NCBI RefSeq assembly: GCF_002159845.1
Contig: NZ_NFJK01000014.1
Coordinates: 27,455 to 91,454 of the forward strand
Source of the DNA: Anaeromassilibacillus sp. An250
GTDB taxonomy: Bacteria > Bacillota > Clostridia > Oscillospirales > Acutalibacteraceae
DNA length: 64,000 nucleotides
Direction: 5' to 3'
Shown: piece after piece, positions 24,010-32,363 of the stretch
How the letters are laid out: each line of letters starts with the position of its first letter
How positions within the stretch are numbered: position 1 is the stretch's first letter
Notes under the pieces: generated by a model
Told to the model about the DNA's origin: nothing
Seen by the model: the letters and a program-made list of their open reading frames with translations, nothing else
Databases searched by the model: none
Made by a program: the position numbers and the translations under genes

Positions 24010-25461
24010 TTACAACGCCCCTTTTTGTAGGACCGTTTCCAGCGCCGCGTCCTGCTTCTCCTTTGCCCACTCCAAATCCTCAAAATCGCCAAGGGCGGCC
24101 AATGATACGGCAGAAGCGTCCACCCCGGCCTCCGGCTGTTCCTGCCGCCCGCGGATGGTCGCCGGGATTTTCCCTTCCAGCTGGCCCCGGGCACTCTGCG
24201 CCCGGAGCAGGCAGACCTGTTCCAGCGTATCCACGGCCAGCTGGTGATCTTCATAGGAGCAAAACGCCGTCGGGTCCCGTTCCACATAGGGGGCAATCCT
24301 TTTTTCCGTCTGCCGGAGGACAGCTTCAAACCGGCCATTCTCAAAATATCCCGAAAGGAATTCATCAAAGTACCTGTGATAGCGGGCAAAATATTCGTCA
24401 TGCTTCATCAGGTTGTGATACAGGGGCCGGTTGCGCATAACCTCCCCTTCTGCGGGGGTGTTGATGGGATAATTGATCAGCACGTTGGAGTCCTTGATGG
24501 GATTGGTCATCCCCAGGGCATAGGTGCCAAAGGATAGGTTATAGTCCCAGGGAAGGATGCGGAGAATTCCGTCCTCCTCATATAAAAAGTAATTATGCCC
24601 GGTGCGTCCCAGATAGCTGTCCCAGTTCATCACAAAAACCTGTACGGTAAAATAGCGCAGCACCTCGTCCACATCGACCGCCGATTCCAAATTTTCGCCG
24701 GTCGATAAGACCCGCAGCGCCTCGACCAACCGTTCCCGGTCGGCCTCCGACGCTTTAAACTTCGCGTTCTCGAAGATGTTGGGGTAGCTGTCCGGGTCCC
24801 CGTCGATGTATTTGAGCGCTACATCGGCGTTTTCCTCGTTCAGGGAACGATAATCCGGCTTGTATAATTGCCCAAAGTCCTTTCCGAAATTCCGGCGCGT
24901 GAAAGCTTCCTCCGGTTCTTCCACCGCCAGGAACAGCCCCCAGTCTTCCCCATTCACCGTCACCCACGCATAGCTGCACAGCGGGGTGGGGACGCCCATA
25001 AACGCCATCATATCATAGGCCATATAGGTTTTCAGGTAGCTGTTGTCCTGAAAGGAGGCGTCCAGCGACAATTTGTCAAGGCCGTAGTAATTGCCGCCGT
25101 CAATGAATTGGTCGAATTCCAGCTTGAGGCTGTACCGCGACAGGCCGTACTCTTCCGTCAGGCGCAGGGAATTGTTCCCCTTGGCGCGCAGGCCCACCTG
25201 CCGGAACGCCTCCCCGTCGATCTCCACCGTACAGGGGACGTACTCCTCTTTTCCCGCGTTTTCGACAAACGCGCCCCAGTCATCGATCTGAAGATCGATG
25301 GTATGTACCCTGCTGCTGTCAAACAGGCGGGACGCATACCCCGGCGAGGCACTCGCCTTTGGGAGCCCCAACGGTTCGCCAAACATCAGCAGTATGGCAA
25401 GCAGGGCCGCCAACGCTGCCGCGCCGGTGCAGATCCGGTCGATCCATGCACTTTTTATCAT
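24010..25461 (-). CDS. CotH-family protein kinase, exported
   Basis: A 483-residue protein with an N-terminal membrane anchor (about 10-30) followed by an extracellular CotH domain: I-D-L-Q-I-D-D-W near 60, G-L-R-A-K-G-N-N-S-L-R, L-K-L-E-F-D, L-S-L-D-A-S-F-Q-D, the Y-F-T-V-Q-V-F-V-M-N-W-D-S-Y motif and L-P-W-D-Y-N-L-S-F-G with the metal-binding Asp. CotH proteins are atypical secretory-pathway kinases; spore CotH phosphorylates coat proteins. The start overlaps the end of the DUF4956 gene. It is the last of six coupled genes with a VTC polyphosphate polymerase, suggesting a role in envelope phosphate chemistry. Confidence 0.85.
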   Translation of the reverse strand: MIKSAWIDRICTGAAALAALLAILLMFGEPLGLPKASASPGYASRLFDSSRVHTIDLQIDDWGAFVENAGKEEYVPCTVEIDGEAFRQVGLRAKGNNSLRLTEEYGLSRYSLKLEFDQFIDGGNYYGLDKLSLDASFQDNSYLKTYMAYDMMAFMGVPTPLCSYAWVTVNGEDWGLFLAVEEPEEAFTRRNFGKDFGQLYKPDYRSLNEENADVALKYIDGDPDSYPNIFENAKFKASEADRERLVEALRVLSTGENLESAVDVDEVLRYFTVQVFVMNWDSYLGRTGHNYFLYEEDGILRILPWDYNLSFGTYALGMTNPIKDSNVLINYPINTPAEGEVMRNRPLYHNLMKHDEYFARYHRYFDEFLSGYFENGRFEAVLRQTEKRIAPYVERDPTAFCSYEDHQLAVDTLEQVCLLRAQSARGQLEGKIPATIRGRQEQPEAGVDASAVSLAALGDFEDLEWAKEKQDAALETVLQKGAL

Positions 25462-25465
25462 CGCT

Positions 25466-26137
25466 TTATCCCATATAATCGCCGTTGTAGGAGACAAGCA
25501 CCACCCGGGAAACGCCGGGCATGGCCTCCAGCTGATTGACAAAGGCGCTGTTGTCATCCTTGAGGCGGACTTCATAGTTCAGCTCCACGCAGCCGCCGCA
25601 CACGCTTTTGCTTTTCAGGTTCAGCCGTTTGACCTGCGTCTTTACAAAAATGCGCACCTGTTCCTCAATCTCGCTGTTTTCGCAATGCGCCACCAGGATA
25701 TACGGCGAATCCACCGTCTTCCTTTTGGAGAATGCGACCAGCACCGCCCCAATAAAGATGCTGCCGAACACCGCCAGAGGGATGAGGCCGGCCGCCAGCA
25801 CAATGCCCACCGCAATCGACCAGAACAAAAAGGCGATGTCCATGGGCTCCTTGATCGCCGTGCGGAAGCGCACAATGGACAGGGCGCCCACCATGCCGAG
25901 GGACAGCACAATATTGCTCACGACCGTCATAATCAGCAGCGTGGTGATGAGCGAAAGGGCGACCAGCGTCACGCCGAAGCTGGCGGAATACATCACCCCG
26001 CTGTAGCTCTTTTTATAGACGAAAAAGATGAACAGCCCCAACAAAAAGGCCAAGACAAGGGCGATCGCCATGTCCAGCATGGAGATGCTGGCGATGTTCT
26101 CCAGAAAGCTGGATTTGAAAATATCCTGAAAAGTCAT
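25466..26137 (-). CDS. DUF4956 membrane protein
   Basis: 223 residues: four or five transmembrane segments (about 20-145, including G-A-L-S-I-V-R-F-R-T-A-I-K-E-P, diagnostic of DUF4956) and a cytoplasmic C-terminal ACT-like domain (about 155-222). The function is unknown. DUF4956 genes are commonly next to VTC-domain and CotH genes, as here, suggesting that it forms the membrane part for the soluble VTC polymerase. The start is ATG at 26137 with GGAGG ten bases upstream, 25 bases after the VTC stop. Confidence 0.85.
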   Translation of the reverse strand: MTFQDIFKSSFLENIASISMLDMAIALVLAFLLGLFIFFVYKKSYSGVMYSASFGVTLVALSLITTLLIMTVVSNIVLSLGMVGALSIVRFRTAIKEPMDIAFLFWSIAVGIVLAAGLIPLAVFGSIFIGAVLVAFSKRKTVDSPYILVAHCENSEIEEQVRIFVKTQVKRLNLKSKSVCGGCVELNYEVRLKDDNSAFVNQLEAMPGVSRVVLVSYNGDYMG

Positions 26138-26162
26138 TTCAGCCGTTCCTCCCGATTTTCCT

Positions 26163-26861
26163 TTAATCAAACCTGCGGCATACAGCGTATTTGGAACAGG
26201 CCGCCGCCTGCCTTCCGGGAACCTGCACCGCCATGCGGACAAGCTCCGGTAAAAACGCATCGTATTTGACCTCCAGCACCGTGCTCTGTTCCAGCGCCCG
26301 CAGGTAAAACGTGTCTGGGTTTTGGAAATCCACGTTCCCCAGCCCGGTACAGATGTCCCGGTCCAGGGTAATGCGCACATTGCCTGGCGCATAAAGGAAC
26401 GCTTCGCGGTCGTAGCGGACGATGGTTTTCGGCCGCAGGCCCTTCCCTTGCAGTTTGCTGTAAAGCTCTATGAAGAGCGGTTCCCCGGAGTCCAACAGGA
26501 ACCCGTATTCGCCGGCCAGAAGGCTTTGCACCTGCTCCGCCGTCATGCGGGCGCTGCGCTTTCCGCACAGGCCGTTCTGCTTAAACTTTTTTTCCAAGCG
26601 GATAAAGGAGGGATCCGCCCCATAATAGCGCAGGCGGAATTTTTCCCTCCGGTTCACCCCGTCGAGCTTCTCCCGCAGGGCGCTGTCATAGGGGGTATCA
26701 AAGTAGAGGCTCGTCACCCGGTAGCATCCGTCCACCCCTGCATGCGGGTCATGGGGAAACAATTTGCGCAGCCTTTGGGAAAGCACCAGGTCTTCCCGCA
26801 GGTTGATCTGGTGCTTGTATTCGTGCCGCAGAGGGATGGCCTCCGGCGGGTTAGCTATCAT
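26163..26861 (-). CDS. VTC-domain polyphosphate polymerase
   Basis: A 232-residue single VTC domain: the strand E-Y-K-H-Q-I near residue 15, Y-R-V-T-S-L-Y-F-D-T, R-E-K-F-R-L-R-Y-Y-G, I-R-L-E-K-K-F-K, T-I-V-R-Y-D-R-E-A-F and the terminal L-E-V-K-Y-D. These alternate Arg, Lys and Glu residues line the catalytic tunnel of the triphosphate-tunnel-type polymerase (yeast Vtc4 relatives) that makes polyphosphate from ATP. No membrane segment is present. The start is ATG at 26861, which overlaps the stop of the acidic-repeat lipoprotein gene; a longer frame to 26975 only reads repeat DNA in another phase. Confidence 0.85.
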   Translation of the reverse strand: MIANPPEAIPLRHEYKHQINLREDLVLSQRLRKLFPHDPHAGVDGCYRVTSLYFDTPYDSALREKLDGVNRREKFRLRYYGADPSFIRLEKKFKQNGLCGKRSARMTAEQVQSLLAGEYGFLLDSGEPLFIELYSKLQGKGLRPKTIVRYDREAFLYAPGNVRITLDRDICTGLGNVDFQNPDTFYLRALEQSTVLEVKYDAFLPELVRMAVQVPGRQAAACSKYAVCRRFD

Positions 26862-28053
26862 AATCGGAATCCCCATCGTCGTTGTCACTGTAGTCGCTGC
26901 CGCCGTCATCATAGTTGGTGTCGCCGTTGTTGTAATCTGTGACCCCATCGTTATTCGGGCCGTAATCTGTGTCATTGTAGTCCGTCACGCCGTCGTTGTT
27001 CGGGCCATAGTCCGTGTCGTTGTAATCCGTCACGCCGTCGTTGTTCGGGCCGTAGTCCGTGTCGTTGTAATCCGTCACGCCGTCGTTGTTCGGGCCATAG
27101 TCCGTGTCGTTGTAATCCGTCACGCCGTCGTTGTTCGGGCCATAATCCGTGTCGTTGTAGTCCGTCACACCGTCGTTGTTCGGGCCATAGTCCGTGTCGT
27201 TGTAATCCGTCACGCCGTCGTTGTTCGGGCCATAGTCCGTGTCGTTGTAGTCCGTCACACCGTCGTTGTTCGGGCCGTAGTCCGTGTCGTTGTAATCCCC
27301 GGAGGAACTCGTCTGCTGCTGCCCGGCCTGCGCATCGACCGCCTTATGCCCGGCTTTGACCACTTTCCCTGTGGCCGCGTGTACATCGTATTCGTATTCA
27401 TTGCCATTGGCGGTGAACTCCAGTTCAAAAACCGGGGTCCCGTCGTCGTGGTCGAACTCCTTGTCGTCAAACACGGCGTCTTCTGCCGGAACGTTGGCCT
27501 GGGTCAGGGCAATCTCCTGCGCTTTTTCCAGGGTGATGTAGGGGGAGGGCTCCCCGCCCTTCGCATATGCGGGGTCATAATCGTCGCCGTCAATGGTCAC
27601 AATCCCGGAAGAAAGGCTGATCTCTTTGACCACCGCCTGGGTGCTGGCGCTCATATCCGCCAGGAAATGGTCGCTTGGGAGTACCGATCCGGGTTCCAAC
27701 TGCAACACAATATTCTTTTCGTTCCCGTCGATGTCCTCTACAAAGTATCCGGCCTCGTTGATTTTCTCAACCAGGTCTCTCAAGACAACGTCGCAGTTCT
27801 TGCCGATGTAATCCGGGTAGGCTTCTACAATCCCCTTCCCCTCTTCATTCTGGCCGGCGAGGGCGATCACTTTTCCCTCTTTGTTGTAATCGATTTGAAT
27901 CTCAGGGTTCACGCTCAGCATCAGGGTTCCCGTTTCTTTCAGCGCAGCGCCTTCGGCTGCCGGTGTTTCCGGAGAGCCGCAGCCGGTCAGAAGGGCTGCT
28001 GTGAAAATCGCCAGGGAAGAGACCGCTGCAAAGATTTTTCTTCTCAATTTCAT
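26851..28053 (-). CDS. Lipoprotein with RsgI-like, PepSY and eight acidic tandem repeats
   Basis: 400 residues. A lipoprotein signal (lipobox L-L-T-G-C, Cys about 19) is followed by an anti-sigma-I-like segment (L-M-L-S-V-N-P-E-I-Q-I-D-Y-N-K-E-G-K-V), very like the extracellular part of the RsgI encoded upstream. A PepSY-type domain follows (about 155-235; L-E-K-A-Q-E-I-A-L, F-E-L-E-F-T-A-N-G-N-E-Y-E-Y-D-V). The C-terminal third is eight copies of a 15-residue unit N-D-T-D-Y-G-P-N-N-D-G-V-T-D-Y and an Asp/Ser-rich tail. The Asp spacing suggests calcium binding. GAGAGGAG lies 8 bases upstream of the ATG at 28053. Confidence 0.85.
   Translation of the reverse strand: MKLRRKIFAAVSSLAIFTAALLTGCGSPETPAAEGAALKETGTLMLSVNPEIQIDYNKEGKVIALAGQNEEGKGIVEAYPDYIGKNCDVVLRDLVEKINEAGYFVEDIDGNEKNIVLQLEPGSVLPSDHFLADMSASTQAVVKEISLSSGIVTIDGDDYDPAYAKGGEPSPYITLEKAQEIALTQANVPAEDAVFDDKEFDHDDGTPVFELEFTANGNEYEYDVHAATGKVVKAGHKAVDAQAGQQQTSSSGDYNDTDYGPNNDGVTDYNDTDYGPNNDGVTDYNDTDYGPNNDGVTDYNDTDYGPNNDGVTDYNDTDYGPNNDGVTDYNDTDYGPNNDGVTDYNDTDYGPNNDGVTDYNDTDYGPNNDGVTDYNNGDTNYDDGGSDYSDNDDGDSDYDS
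26932..27297 (-). repeat. 45-bp coding minisatellite, eight units
   Basis: Eight tandem 45-bp units encode the identical 15-residue acidic repeat. The units differ almost only at synonymous positions (for instance gtaatc/gtagtc, cacgcc/cacacc, ccatag/ccgtag), so the protein repeat is conserved while the DNA has drifted slightly. The array is likely variable in copy number. Confidence 0.95.
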
Positions 28054-28163
28054 TTTGATAACTCCTCTCAATCTTATTTCAGGTGGCTTTTGTTTTGCCT
28101 TACACCCATAGATTACGGAGGGGCGTTTCAGGAACCGGGGTCTCTTGGAAAAATTTTTTAAAT

Positions 28164-29294
28164 TTAATCATCGCTGTCTTCGCCGTCATCGTCGTCGTCA
28201 TCATCGTCATCGCCGTCATCATCCCCGCGGTCGTTGCCGCCGTCGTAGTCCGTACCGCCTTCCTCGTCCGGACCGTCATCGGTATCCCCATCGCTGTAGT
28301 CCGTGGCGCCGTCGTTTCCGGGCCCGTAGTCCGTATCTGCGGGAATGGAGGCGCTGCCGGTGGGCGGCAGATTGCCGGAAACCCCGCCGCTATTCTGTCC
28401 ATTGCCGGTATCCCGATCGCCGTAATCCGTCACGCCGTCGTTTCCGGAGCCATAGTCCGTGTCCGCTGGGGCGGGCGTGCTGCCGGTGGGCGGCGGGTCA
28501 TTGGCCGCACCGCCGTTGCCCGGGCCATCGTTGGTATCGCTGTAGCTGGACGTCCCTGCCGGATTGGTGCTGTCCTGGCCGCCAGTGTTTTGGGGCTCGG
28601 AAGATGCCGGTGGCACAACGGCTGGCTCCGCCGGTTCGGACGCCGGCTCCGGCTGCGTTTGTGCGGGCTGGGAAGGCGCTGCGGGCAAAGCGCTCTCCGG
28701 CGGCTCCTGCCGCCCCTTCTTATGGTCCACAATTTCGACGGTAACCGTCATCCGCCCGGCCAGATGTTCCTCCACTTCCGTGCGCAGCTCCGTCCCGTAT
28801 TCCTGGAACAGGATGTCGTCCGGGGAGTCGATGGAAATGGAAACCTGGCCCCCTTCGGAAAGGAAGCCCATCGCAATCGCCCGGTCGACCAGTTCATCGG
28901 CCACGATCACTTTGTCCTTCCCCTGGCCGTCGTAGCCCTCCAGGAGCTTCTCCCCGTCTTCGTTTGTTCCAACCAGCCCCACAACGTCCCCATGCCGGTT
29001 CAGGTCCATCTGAACCTCCGGATTGATGGTCAGGTAGATGGATGAGTAGGGCTGTATATAGTCCTGGTAATAGCCGAACCCAAAGAGGAAGAGGAAGCAG
29101 GCTGCGATTGCCGCAACCCCGCTGCAGACCCATCGGGCCGTGCGGCGTTGTTTGACCGGTCCCTCTTTCATCAGCACCGGATCGTATACCGTCTGCCCCA
29201 CCTCATAGCGGAGATTTGCCGCTTTTAAAAACCGGCCCTCTTCATCCAGTAAAACCACGTAACCGGGGTGGCATTCCATAACGACATAACTCAT
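28164..29294 (-). CDS. rsgI: RsgI-type transmembrane anti-sigma factor with acidic Pro/Gly-rich ectodomain
   Basis: 376 residues: an N-terminal RsgI domain (about 1-48; M-S-Y-V-V-M-E-C-H-P-G-Y-V-V-L-L-D-E-E-G-R-F), one membrane segment (about 55-75), the juxtamembrane region Y-L-T-I-N-P-E-V-Q-M-D-L-N-R-H-G, a mixed domain to about 180, then a disordered Pro/Ser and Asp/Gly tail including D-T-D-Y-G-P/S-G-N-D-G units related to the repeats of the next gene. It should bind SigI inside the cell and release it on an outside signal. The start overlaps the sigI stop (ATGA). Confidence 0.85.
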   Translation of the reverse strand: MSYVVMECHPGYVVLLDEEGRFLKAANLRYEVGQTVYDPVLMKEGPVKQRRTARWVCSGVAAIAACFLFLFGFGYYQDYIQPYSSIYLTINPEVQMDLNRHGDVVGLVGTNEDGEKLLEGYDGQGKDKVIVADELVDRAIAMGFLSEGGQVSISIDSPDDILFQEYGTELRTEVEEHLAGRMTVTVEIVDHKKGRQEPPESALPAAPSQPAQTQPEPASEPAEPAVVPPASSEPQNTGGQDSTNPAGTSSYSDTNDGPGNGGAANDPPPTGSTPAPADTDYGSGNDGVTDYGDRDTGNGQNSGGVSGNLPPTGSASIPADTDYGPGNDGATDYSDGDTDDGPDEEGGTDYDGGNDRGDDDGDDDDDDDDDGEDSDD

Positions 29295-30016
29295 TTTGCC
29301 GCCACTCCTTTCATCACCTGTTTTAAATGGCCTCGAATGATTTCATATCCATTGGTATAAATCAACAGGAGCGCGACCATGTATTTGCGATGCCGCTCCA
29401 GCGTTTTGCGTTCCACGCCGCTGCCGGCCGCGAGCTGTCCAACCGGCAGTTTTTTGGTATGTAAGAGCACATCGAAGAGCTCCGGGTTTTCCCTTGCATA
29501 TTGCAGCGCTTGCCGGCACGCGGCCAACGTGCGCTGCTGCTTGGGGCAATTGTCCGCCACGTCGCTGATGCTGACGCCAAATTCCTGCATTTGCCGGGTC
29601 AACTCCTCGATTTCCGCACGGGTAGCGTCCCGGGAAAGCATTTCCTCCTGGTGATCCCTTTCTTCCGGCAGCGTATCCAAAAGCGCCGCATCCTCTTCCC
29701 CCGCCGGCGTGTCCAGCGAAAGGGTGCGGCTGTGCCGCCGTTCCCTGCGGCTGTAATCGATCAGACGGCTCCGGATCAGCATCGCCGCATATTTCAGGAA
29801 AGCCCCCCGGACGCGGGAATATCCGCCGATCGCCTCATGAAATGCGATCATCGCGATGCTCAACTCGTCATCGTGCCCTTCCACCGGCGGTCGTTTTAAA
29901 TATTTTGCCGTTTCCGCCTTGATAAAGGGCATGTATATGCCGATCAGACGGTCCGCCGCCTCCACATCTTCCTTTGCCGCATAGACCTGTTGAATGATTT
30001 TGTGTTCGTCACGCAT
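29291..30016 (-). CDS. sigI: RNA polymerase sigma factor SigI
   Basis: The 241-residue protein has the SigI region 2 pattern (D-D-E-L-S-I-A-M-I-A-F-H-E-A-I, R-G-A-F-L-K-Y-A-A-M-L-I-R-S-R-L-I-D-Y-S-R-R-E) and a SigI-type C-terminal domain (G-V-E-R-K-T-L-E-R-H-R-K-Y-M-V-A-L). SigI factors respond to envelope, heat or polysaccharide signals through a cognate RsgI, encoded next. GGGGG lies upstream of ATG at 30016. It heads a six-gene cluster with overlapping or nearly touching frames, so it probably controls its own operon. Confidence 0.88.
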   Translation of the reverse strand: MRDEHKIIQQVYAAKEDVEAADRLIGIYMPFIKAETAKYLKRPPVEGHDDELSIAMIAFHEAIGGYSRVRGAFLKYAAMLIRSRLIDYSRRERRHSRTLSLDTPAGEEDAALLDTLPEERDHQEEMLSRDATRAEIEELTRQMQEFGVSISDVADNCPKQQRTLAACRQALQYARENPELFDVLLHTKKLPVGQLAAGSGVERKTLERHRKYMVALLLIYTNGYEIIRGHLKQVMKGVAAK

Positions 30017-30044
30017 GCAGCAGATTCCCCCCCATTTATAGAAA

Positions 30045-30072
30045 TACGGCCCCTGTTTTTTAAAACCGGGGT
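30045..30072 (-). promoter_or_regulatory. Possible SigI-type promoter before sigI
   Basis: On the minus strand ACCCCGG (from 30072) and CGTA (30048-30045) resemble the ACCCC/CGWA elements reported for SigI promoters, but the spacing of 19 bases between ACCCC and CGTA is longer than usual. The same bases also form CCCC/GGGG inverted arms. Between here and 30344 I see only AT-rich leader sequence and no gene. Confidence 0.25.
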
Positions 30073-30344
30073 CGATAACAAAGGAACTGAAAAAATTATT
30101 TAGAATGTTCCATTATAATATCATACAAAGCACAAGGGGAAAGCAAAACGGATGCGGGTTAAATCTATGTAAAATCCATGTTAAATTTCTATTTTGATTT
30201 CGATCCCTATCGTTCCCTGAGTATGCGGTGGGACGTAAAGGCTTTCTTTATAAAATCATCTTCGGGCCCTATAACCGGTTGGAGGTCCTGTTTCCCTGGC
30301 GGCTTTTTCCGCGTTTTTCCGTATAGAGGTTTCCCTCCAGATAC

Positions 30345-30380
30345 AAAAACCGGGCGCTTCGGTGTGAAGCGCCCGGTTTT
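30345..30380 (-). terminator. Terminator after the cytidylate-kinase-like gene
   Basis: AAAACCGGGCGCTTC and GAAGCGCCCGGTTTT form a 15-bp perfect stem with a five-base loop and T run, 20 bases past the stop codon. Confidence 0.92.
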
Positions 30381-30399
30381 CGGAGCCTGCTGCGGCCCG

Positions 30400-31002
30400 T
30401 CAAACAAAGAGCCTTGCAATTGCGGGTACAATCTCCTTGATGACGGTCTGTGTGGTGTTGATGCAAAGGTCAAAATTCAATTTATCTCCCCAGGCGTGCC
30501 CGGTATAGACCTCATAATACTTGGCACGCTTCTTATCGATTCCGGTAATCTTCTGTTTCAATTCCTTATCGGTCAGCTTTTCGTCCTCCGGACCCTTTTC
30601 CCGGCAGCGCTTGATTTTGCTTTCCATGTCCGCATAGATAAAGATCCGGAACGGCCGGTATTCCTTCAAAATATAATCCGCACACCGCCCCACGATCACG
30701 CAATTGGATTTCGCCGCCATTTGTGTGATGATGCGCGCCTGCTCCTGATAGACCGCCATCGTCTGCTCAAAAGCAGGGTTTACCGCAGGGTAAAAACTCC
30801 TTCCAATATGGATGGGGAACGAAAACGAGGGCTGATGTTCTACAATCGCCTCCACATACTGTTCGGACAGTGAGGTCCGTTTTGCAATTTCGCTGATGAT
30901 TTCCTGATCGTAATAGGCAAATCCCAGCTCTTCCGCCAACCGGCGGCCAAACTCGCGGCCGCCGCTTCCGAATTCGCGGCCAATGGTAATGATTCGGTTC
31001 AT
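30400..31002 (-). CDS. Cytidylate kinase-like P-loop kinase
   Basis: A 200-residue protein with a P-loop I-G-R-E-F-G-S-G-G-R-E-F-G-R-R-L at the N-terminus and V-I-V-G-R-C-A-D-Y-I-L in the second half, the pattern of the cytidylate kinase-like family that is separate from Cmk. The substrate is unknown. The ATG at 31002 lies directly after the MATE stop codon, with AAAGGAG inside the end of that gene. It therefore shares the operon and the guanidine riboswitch control. Confidence 0.8.
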   Translation of the reverse strand: MNRIITIGREFGSGGREFGRRLAEELGFAYYDQEIISEIAKRTSLSEQYVEAIVEHQPSFSFPIHIGRSFYPAVNPAFEQTMAVYQEQARIITQMAAKSNCVIVGRCADYILKEYRPFRIFIYADMESKIKRCREKGPEDEKLTDKELKQKITGIDKKRAKYYEVYTGHAWGDKLNFDLCINTTQTVIKEIVPAIARLFV

Positions 31003-31003
31003 C

Positions 31004-32341
31004 CTACACAACTCCTTTCGTTTTCAGAGGTTTTGTACATTTTACCATCTCATAAACGACATAGATGGCAACGAGCAGCTCCGTAATGGGCATCGCGAAC
31101 CAAATGGAGTCCGCCCCCGTGACCAACGGAAGCAAATAGATCAGGACCCCGCTGACCACCAATCCGCGCGCCACGGACACAACAAACGCCACCTTGGGCT
31201 TCATAAGGGCCTGGAAGTAATAGGTAGAAAAGATGTTCAATGGCAGCAAAAGGAACGAGATGCCATAGCAGCGGAAAATCGTTGGAGCAATTTCCAGGAC
31301 CTCGGGCGTTGGCGTCATAAAGACGCGGATAAACAGGTTGGGAACCGCCAAACTCAATGCTGTCCAAAAGATGCCGAAAAAGGCCGTTGTGCCCAAAGCG
31401 TATTTTAAGGCCTGACGGATCCGGTCCCCCTTGTTTGCACCGAAATTTGTAGAAATAATGGGCTGGGAGGCCTGCCCAACACTGTAGGCGCAGCACTGCG
31501 CAAACGTACTGATGTTGACAATTACGCCGTACACCGCCAGCGCATTTGTCCCCAAATAGTGCATAATCTGCCGGTTAAACAGGATGGTGAGGATGCCCAT
31601 CGCAACGTCAATGAAAAAGGTGGAAAATCCGGTTACAGAGATCTCCTTCAGCATTTTGAACAGGCCGGTGGGTTTCACGAAGTGCAGTGTATTCCGCTTC
31701 GTGAAGAAATGCGACAGCATCACGATAAACGTGATGGCCGAACCGATGGCCGTGGCAAGCCCCGCGCCATACGCGCCCATATCGCATGTAAAGACAAAGA
31801 AATAATCCCCAAACACATTGAAAATGCCGCCCGCCAACACAGCCCCTGTGGCCAGCGCGGGGTTTTTATCGTTCCGCAGGTAGGCCGCAAGCATCTGGTT
31901 GAACAGGAACAGCGGGATTGCAAATTTGATGGGGCTCACGTATTCCCGCGCCAGAGAAAGCGTGTTGTCCTGCGCGCCAAACAGCAGCAGGAGCTCGCGG
32001 TCGAAAAAGATCACAACCAGCCAAATGACCGCCGCAAGAAAGATCGAGCCGATCACGGAAGCGGTAAAATACGCATTTGACCGCTTCTCCTGGCCTTCCG
32101 CCTTTCCCCGGATGGTGCTGAAAAGGACCGAGCCGCCGATCCCCATCAGGAGCCCAAAGCTGTAGATGATGTTCCAGACGGGCGCGACCACCGCCAGGGC
32201 CGCCGACCCCTCCGGGCCGTGGTACTGGCCGACCATGGCCATGTCTACAATCGAATAGATCGACGTGATCAGGGCGCTGCCAAACGCCGCCGCTAAGTAT
32301 TTAAAATAGATGGTTTTGATGTTGCCGTTCAGAAAGTCCAT
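31004..32341 (-). CDS. MATE-family exporter (MepA-like)
   Basis: 445 residues with about twelve transmembrane segments and the repeated MATE architecture (P-V-W-N-I-I-Y-S-F-G in the first half, S-Q-P-I-I-S-T-N-F-G-A-N in the second). MATE proteins exchange cations for toxic compounds. GGAGGAG is 7 bases upstream of the ATG at 32341. The leader contains a guanidine-IV-like riboswitch, so the likely natural substrate or inducer is guanidinium. The following kinase-like gene is coupled to it. Confidence 0.9.
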   Translation of the reverse strand: MDFLNGNIKTIYFKYLAAAFGSALITSIYSIVDMAMVGQYHGPEGSAALAVVAPVWNIIYSFGLLMGIGGSVLFSTIRGKAEGQEKRSNAYFTASVIGSIFLAAVIWLVVIFFDRELLLLFGAQDNTLSLAREYVSPIKFAIPLFLFNQMLAAYLRNDKNPALATGAVLAGGIFNVFGDYFFVFTCDMGAYGAGLATAIGSAITFIVMLSHFFTKRNTLHFVKPTGLFKMLKEISVTGFSTFFIDVAMGILTILFNRQIMHYLGTNALAVYGVIVNISTFAQCCAYSVGQASQPIISTNFGANKGDRIRQALKYALGTTAFFGIFWTALSLAVPNLFIRVFMTPTPEVLEIAPTIFRCYGISFLLLPLNIFSTYYFQALMKPKVAFVVSVARGLVVSGVLIYLLPLVTGADSIWFAMPITELLVAIYVVYEMVKCTKPLKTKGVV

Positions 32342-32363
32342 TCATATTCTCCTCCTTCCAAAT

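Noticed and set aside
26932..27297. Regularly repeated 45-bp units as a CRISPR array
   Set aside because: The units are contiguous with no unique spacers and keep one reading frame, so they are a coding minisatellite.
26764..28161. Plus-strand Val/Ile-rich frame over the repeat array
   Set aside because: It is the antisense reading of the 45-bp minisatellite; the repetitive V-V-I-R-H-A-V product reflects the repeat DNA.
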